Assembly (NCBI GenBank): GCA_037157565.1
Contig: JAZHRO010000036.1
Coordinates: forward strand, 127,170,001 to 127,234,000
Direction of reading: 5' to 3'
Length of the DNA: 64,000 nt
Source of the DNA: Thalassia testudinum
Taxonomy: Eukaryota; Streptophyta; Magnoliopsida; Alismatales; Hydrocharitaceae
In this document: one piece after another, positions 58,176 through 64,000 of the stretch
Layout: each line of letters opens with the position of its first letter
Numbering within the stretch: the first letter of the stretch is position 1
Translations under genes and position numbers: made by a program
The notes under the pieces: generated by a model
What the model saw: the letters and a program-made list of their open reading frames with translations, nothing else
What the model was told of the DNA's origin: nothing
Databases searched by the model: none

Positions 58176-61100
58176 TTATCTCACAATTTTTCTTAAGTTT
58201 TCCTCCAGATCAAGAAGACCTAAGATACATAGTTGGAGGCCACTGTAGGCTCTCAGTGGGAGTTTGAGATGAAGACAAACTTCAAAGGAGGGGCAACATA
58301 ATTGAAGGAGAATAGGGTGCGTAATCAGAGAAAGAAGTCTAGGTCGGCAATGAAGGCATTTGAGGTGAGCGAGGAGAGGCCGCAGTCGCAGGCGAGTGGG
58401 CGAAGAGGAGCAGTTGATACTCGATCAGTGATGAGGATGCAGGAGATGGTCGACACGAGGAGAGGTCGAAGTCGCAGTCGAGTGGGGCGATCAGTGAAGA
58501 CGATGTGGGAGGAGCTAGGCTATGGCAACGAAGGGGAAAGAGGGTTTTTAGGGGAAATGGTTTTTTTCCTTGTCATGGAAAGGATGGGGGAGAGGGAGTA
58601 CGTCGTGGGGATTTTATGTTGAGGAGTGGGGAGTCGCGGCCAGGCTAACGCTGATGAGAGGCTCATCATGGCTTCCAACTACCCCTAATTAACTAGAAAC
58701 TCTAGTTAATTAGCCAGACATATGAATATATACGGGTTAATTATATAACAAGAGGCAGATAAATAAAGGACCTAAAAATAAGTTAAAAATACTTAATTAA
58801 AAGTCAATTACATCATTAATAATTTAATTAATAAATGGACTCAAAATATAATTAATTAGTTACCAAATTAATATTTAATTTAACTTAAGCATAATAACTT
58901 AAGTAACTTAATCAATTAAATAAATTAAGCTAAAAAGGTCAAAAACGTAAATTCAAGGTATATATATAATATTTATCTAATTTATAATCATATATAAAAA
59001 GTTGAAAAAGAATTAAATTAAAATAAACCTTGAAAACCTCAATTTACGTTTTAGTCCTTAGGTTTCATTACACTTGAGTCCTTTTCATGCACATAGGTCC
59101 TTAAGTTTTCCTATGAATAGGTCTCTATGAACGCAATGTTTCTTCTTCCTCTTCTTCTTCTTCCTCGCATTGGACGACTTTCGTCAGTCGATCACCGCAC
59201 CACATGATCCACCTTCATCCCTCGACGGAACACAGCTGCCTTGGTCATTTCTCTTCTGCTCACTTCCCCTTCTTCATCCGATGAACCAGATTGATCTCAA
59301 ATCCTATTTAGGTCATGGCGATAACCTCACTGGCATCGAAGACGACACCAGTGGTTTAGCTGAACCTAGACGACCTTTTGTCCAGGTACACCCCCCTTAC
59401 CCTTCACCGTCACCTATAAATAACTCCTCTTTCCTTCGATTTGGGCGGTTAGCTCCCTTTCCCTCTTCTCCACACCATAGATAACCAATAGGCTATTCGT
59501 CATATTCCGGCAATCATTTCCCACTTCCAATCCACATCTCCGACCTTCTTCATCCCCTGATGAGCTTTGCCGTCGTCCGTTGCATCCTTTGACAAAGCAC
59601 CGACGTTGATCTCCGCTTCCACATCTCGTAATCGGTCGCCGGAGTTTCTTCCTCCGTTACGAACATCGACGGAGATTTCTACCTCCCTTCATCTAGGTAA
59701 CAATAGAGTTAGGTAGGTAAGTGTAGCGTCCTTTTAATTCAGTAGGTTAAGTAATTTAGTTAGGCTTTTATGCTTAGTTTATTTGTCGTCTTCTCCAGCT
59801 CCGGCGAGCTCTTTGAGCTTGTCTGGAGCACTCTTTTGCTATTTTAACGCATCGATCACCTTTCTTAGCTACCATTGATTTCATTTCACTTCTGATTGTC
59901 CACTTTTAACACCTAAAACGCCTAATCCAATTCACAACCACCGACAACCTCCGTTGTCCATGGCAGAGGTCACTGAGGGTAATTCACACTCACTGGGGCC
60001 CTCCATCACCTTGTCATCATTTAAGGGCCCCGATCTTCACATTAATTTGATAAATAACCGCCTAAATAAAAAATGCCTAATTTCATCCAACCTCCTGAGC
60101 TTGCTGTCAATGGCGGCTCAGGAGTTAATTGACCTAATTACTTACTCGCAAAGCATCTCTAAGCTCTTATGAGCCTTAACTCTCACTCAATTGAGTGAGA
60201 GGGTCATTTCTAAGTTCACGTGAACTCAGATTATGTTTTTACTGAATTCAAAGCACATCTTCTGAATTGATTGCTAATTGCTTTAATCGTTGTTTTCCTA
60301 AGGTTCCTTGTGACCTCAAGAATTTTTTAAGACTATTCCAGATCAGTTTTATGGAGTTTTGAATTCCAGGTGATCATTTTTGAGTTCGCCGGAGCTCCGG
60401 CAAGCTTCGGCGAGTCAAATTTGTGTTTAAGCCCTTGAAACTCCACATGGAGCTCTAGAATGATTGTTCAAGGTTTAAGGATCATGTTTCAGTGTTTATC
60501 TTGTGGTTTTAACATCTAGAGCTCAATTTAAACCTATGTCTTGTCCAACTCCGGCGGAGTTGGAGGAGCATCTCAGTCAGGTTTTTGACCTCGAGTTGAG
60601 GTCCAAAAGCAAGAGCGTAGCCTACAGAGTCCATCCTTACTTCCTGATTACTTGAAGAATCTCTAGTTTATTCTGACGAACAAACCTTAGTTAGAGTTCA
60701 GGCGATAAGGTCTGAAACCATTGCGATCTTAATCAAAATTAGGTTTTTAAGTCATGGATCAATTTCTGAGGCAAAATAGAGTCGACCTGGGGTATTAATT
60801 TAATCTGATAAAGCCTTATTAGGAAAGTCAACTTTGAGCTCGTTCTGGTCAACTCCAGGTCTGAATTGATGGTTGAATGGTCAATTTGGGGTTTTGATGA
60901 ATTAGAATGCTTTCTAGGTTGTTATAGAGTGTAATAGAATCAATTTGAACAAATTTAATTAATGATTTAAGGAACGTTTAGTCGCTGCTTAGTATGGGTT
61001 CTTTAGAACTGAATACTGAGTTCTTGTTCTTGGCGAAATTTGGAGGCCAAGGCTGCCCAGATCAGGTTCTATCAACCCATAAAGGTTATTAAATCTATTT

Positions 61101-62090
61101 TGAAAGGTTGTTGGCTCTCTGATGAACTGTTCAAAGCTTAAAGCTAAGCTCTAAAGCTGCTGTTTGAAGCTCAGAAGTGGTTCTCTCTTTTTGCAGCTTT
61201 CCAAAGCTTCTTCCATCCTTTGTTAGATGTGGAATCACCTCCTGCATATATCCAAAACCTCAGCTAAAGTCTAATTGTCCTCTGCAGGTCGTATGACCTG
61301 AGATGGCTCTCTGTAGGCCATTTTGACTGTGTGAAACAGCCGTCTTCGCCCTTCAAATCGAAGAGCCAAGCTTCCTTTGAGCATCAAATTGATGCTATTT
61401 TCTGATAGAGCACATCAAGGGGTTTCAATCGAGCCCTTTGCTTGATCGAAACCATCCAGCTAATCGGCTGAAATCTTCGCTTAAAAATCGGCCTGGAGAG
61501 GTGAATTATAGTCCCACCTTAGAAAACCTGGAGCGCACGACAGGGTATAAAACGAATTTGTGCATATGCCTTCTCAGTCGTCAGCACTGGGCGCAGCTTA
61601 AGAACATTGGGTGCAGGCGCGTGCGTGTGCACATGCCTGCACATGGTTGTGTGTGTGCGCCTGTGGGCGTGACTGTGGGCCCAAGAGTGGGCATGGGCCT
61701 AGGATGCCGGTACTATGCATTGATGAACATATGAAAAATCCACCTAATGAAAACTAGGTCGGACCTCTAGTACGGTCTGGTCCCACCCTTAGGGGTGCTG
61801 TGTATCCACGAAAGAGGCCTGATCGCCCATTAATAAACTAATTTTTATAAGTAAAGGAAAATTAATGGGTTAAATGTTGGTGAAAATTTGGCTAAGTATG
61901 GACATAAGGCACAATAAAGAGGATAAAGAAAGAAAGGAAGAGAACAAAGGCAAAAGCTAAGGAGGAAAAGATAAAGGAAAACAAAGAATGCTCAGGGAGA
62001 ATTAAAGAACAAAAGAAGAAGAGAGAATAAAAAGAGTTAATAAAGATAGAGAGTTGAGTTCGTAGAAAAGATAAAAAAAGAGAGAGAGAA
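58176..62090. other. Repeat-like or intergenic DNA, no recognised gene
   Basis: 58300-58600 is GA-rich with an open frame but no motif. 58900-61740 contains LTR-leader-like text with CT-rich runs (59140-59165) and several short perfect hairpins (60388-60401, 60546-60562). Frames at 59170, 59954 and 61438 have no conserved features. 61900-62090 is A/G-rich. Confidence 0.4.
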
Positions 62091-62092
62091 TC

Positions 62093-62166
62093 AGACGTCC
62101 TTACTATTGGTCAGAAGTCCAATAAATATTTTTAAGTCGTCTAACTCAATTTTCAACGTCTGATTT
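62093..62166. repeat. AGACGTC-type motif cluster (degenerate)
   Basis: TCAGACGTCC, TCAGAAGTCC, AAGTCGTCTAA and CAACGTCTGA lie within 75 bp, the same spaced pattern as at 7145-7695. It suggests the edge of another LTR of this type. Confidence 0.55.
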
Positions 62167-62850
62167 CAGGACTGAAGTTATTATATAATTTGTTTTGAAT
62201 TGTTGCAAAGGCATTGTTGACTCATGTGTTATATTCTATGCCTTATATTTTTTTAATAAATGTTGTAATAAACAATGCTTACTTTGTTTTAAATGAAAAT
62301 CTTTCTTGTAAACTTATTTTCTCTTAATGGAATATCGTATGTTTTCATTGTCAAATATTTTGTGCAATTATTCATGTGTTTAAAGTATTGTTAATTATAA
62401 TGTAATTAATTAATTGACTCTTAATTATTCTTAGAGATTAAATGGTGAATAAGGATTAAGTTATGCCTCACAGTGAATGACCTGGACTCAACCAGTTAAA
62501 AAGAACTTAAAAATCTAAAATGTTAGGTTAACTTGACCCTATACTACACAATCGACAAAAAATCAAGTTAACCTAAGTTACTTTCTCATGCAATTAATTA
62601 GGCCTAAATAACTTAATTAACTGTGTTGAGGAATTTAACCACCATCGCGCGTGAAAATTTCGTGGGGAGTTAGAGAAACAGGAAAGTTTTGGAAGAGCAT
62701 GACCTTTTATCGTGGTCTGAGGATTTTACAACGATAAGTTAGTGTTTCTAATTTTCTTTTTTTTTATAATTTTACAGTAAATCATCATAAAAAGATATTA
62801 ACTTTGAGATAGGAATATTTATCATCTCAAATGCCTATTTCAAAAGATAT

Positions 62851-62864
62851 ATTTTCTTGTAGTG
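62851..62864 (-). mobile_element. CACTA element terminus
   Basis: The reverse complement reads CACTACAAGAAAAT, the canonical CACTA end, located exactly where repeat B begins (ATG at 62865-62867 would be the 3-bp TSD). The other end was not found upstream, so the element is truncated or its partner end has decayed. 62640-62850 is AT-rich subterminal-like sequence. Confidence 0.6.
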
Positions 62865-62866
62865 AT

Positions 62867-63050
62867 GGTCGGCGGCGAGGGTCAATGCACAGAGCGAATT
62901 GGAGGAGCTCACCGATGAGTGGTCTGCCGCGAAGAAGACAACAGCATAGGTGGAAGAGTTTAGGGGTGATTCCTAGTTTTAAGGAGGTCGATATACACTA
63001 CAAAGAAAGAGGGAGAAGATTGACAACCTATGAGGCGATGAGGACGAGAT
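62867..63050 (+). repeat. Repeat B, copy 2
   Basis: It is the direct-orientation match of 47101-47283, cut at its left edge by the CACTA terminus. It ends near CCTATGAGGCGATGAGG, just before the Tat-like LTR. Confidence 0.8.
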
Positions 63051-63059
63051 GAGGGGCAA

Positions 63060-63613
63060 AAGGTGCCCTCAGATTCAAAACTCTGTGCGTAATCCAACAG
63101 AGGATTCGAGTACCCAGTTATAGGGTAAGTAGCCAGGTTCGGTCTTACTCGACCCGCCTACGATCGACCAGGCTCGAATCTGCTCACTCGGGCCAACCTG
63201 GATCTGCCCAACCTACTAGAAGATTTGGTGCATTCAAGGCTAAAACAATAGTAGTATAGATATGGCTACCCATAACCTAACAGCAGACGAATGGCCTGAC
63301 AAAAATGTACCAGAGATCTTTTCCCATACTATAAATAATGAGGAGAGACCCTCAAGTTGAAGTGGGAGTGATTCATGAGATGCAACTCAAGAGAGAGAAA
63401 CTTTGAGAGATTGTAACACCATAATTTCTAGTGGATTTTATGGGAGCCTTACTCTCCCCTCAGATGTACACCCCTTGTGGTGGAACTAGGTCACCAATCT
63501 TCTTGTTTCTCTTGTGATGGATTACTTCATTGTGGCTATGTTGCGTTTCCTATGGCAACAAATTCTTTGATGGCCATCAGTGGTGTTGATGGTGGCTCCA
63601 GGGGCCCATCAAA
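63060..63613 (+). repeat. 5' LTR of a Tat-like gypsy element
   Basis: A TATA box CTATAAATA (63329-63337) is followed by a 270-bp leader ending GGGCCCATCAAA directly before the PBS. The left boundary is uncertain (around 63060-63072). Internal sequence continues to the window edge. Confidence 0.6.
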
Positions 63614-63628
63614 TGGTGTCGTCCGTGG
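63614..63628 (+). promoter_or_regulatory. Primer binding site, Tat-like
   Basis: TGGTGTCGTCCGTGG closely resembles the TGGCGCCGTCTGTGG primer site of plant Tat-lineage elements. Confidence 0.6.
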
Positions 63629-63730
63629 CAAACATCAACAAAAATACCATGCTCTTCCATGCATCTAGTTGTCGAAGGACAACACCTCCACAGTGCCCTA
63701 CCTCGGCCTCCCTAATCAAAAATCTTAGCA

Positions 63731-64000
63731 ATGGCGGCCCCAACCACTCGCAACTCCACTTGCGGTCCCCCTGAGAAGGCCTAGTTGGAGTCCAATGTCT
63801 CTATGTCCAAACAACACTCTCAGCACACCAATTCCAATAAAGGGAAGTCGGTACAACCTGGTCGGATCCTCGAGACCCCTGAGCAAGACTCCCTCCTCGA
63901 GATGCAAGTGAGGGAAGGAGAGTACGAAGCTAGGTTGGCAGCCTTGAAGGCGGAACATCAGTCTCTCGCTAGCAAACTCCCTAAGACCAAGTAGATCTGG
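63731..64000 (+). pseudogene. gag N-terminus of the Tat-like element, early stop
   Basis: ATG 63731 opens MAAPTTRNSTCGPPEKA, then TAG at 63782. The same frame continues to 63994 with LLEMQVREGEYEARLAALKA, an acidic/basic coiled-coil-like stretch common near the start of Tat gag. The window ends before the capsid domain, so the assignment rests on position after the LTR and PBS plus composition. Confidence 0.5.

Overview
The window is nuclear DNA from a flowering plant with a large, transposon-packed genome. The evidence is one intact three-exon MED28 gene (Mediator subunit 28, plant form), plant-type retrotransposon lineages (Tekay/Del chromovirus, Copia-like, Tat-like, L1 and RTE LINEs), CACTA and Mutator-like DNA elements, and almost no compact coding sequence. 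The species cannot be named from sequence alone. Nearly all long open frames are decayed transposon proteins or shadows of them.

Layout. 1-14218 is a Tekay-type Ty3/gypsy element. It runs from a left-truncated 5' LTR (1-2019), through the PBS (2023-2034) and a broken gag-PR-RT-RNaseH-IN-chromodomain (2200-8656), to the 3' LTR (8733-14218). A Copia-like solo LTR (6752-8450) sits inside pol. A 2,746-bp solo LTR of a sister Tekay family (11400-14145, perfect TSD ACGAG) sits inside the 3' LTR. 14219-17402 is a decayed L1 LINE on the minus strand. 18600-21491 is AT-rich and contains a SINE-like sequence. 21492-25472 (minus) is MED28. 26930-29400 holds an L1 fragment and a 5'-truncated RTE copy. 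32550-33082 is a complete TRIM (minus).

33373-39106 (minus) is a terminal exon of an unrecognised host gene. It is split by a Copia-like solo LTR (33479-35788) and then by a full-length RTE (35799-38955, 12-bp TSD); in-silico removal gives one continuous frame. 39664-41781 is a CACTA element (TSD ATC). 43944-44966 is a MULE-like element with a 9-bp TSD. 45-50 kb is LTR-like and other repeat sequence. 50171-51370 (minus) is a CACTA transposase remnant. 52383-52534 is an isolated HDDC2-like HD-domain exon. 55316-58175 has about 100-bp inverted ends and encloses spliced-looking exons of a small membrane protein with no AUG (Pack-TE candidate). 63060-64000 is the 5' LTR, PBS and gag start of a Tat-like element running off the right edge.

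The genes do not form a pathway; the window is a nested-insertion chronicle around a few host genes. The most unusual recurring signal is the palindrome AGACGTCT (bZIP-type GACGTC core). It is packed at high density into LTRs of unrelated superfamilies and recurs near 62.1 kb.
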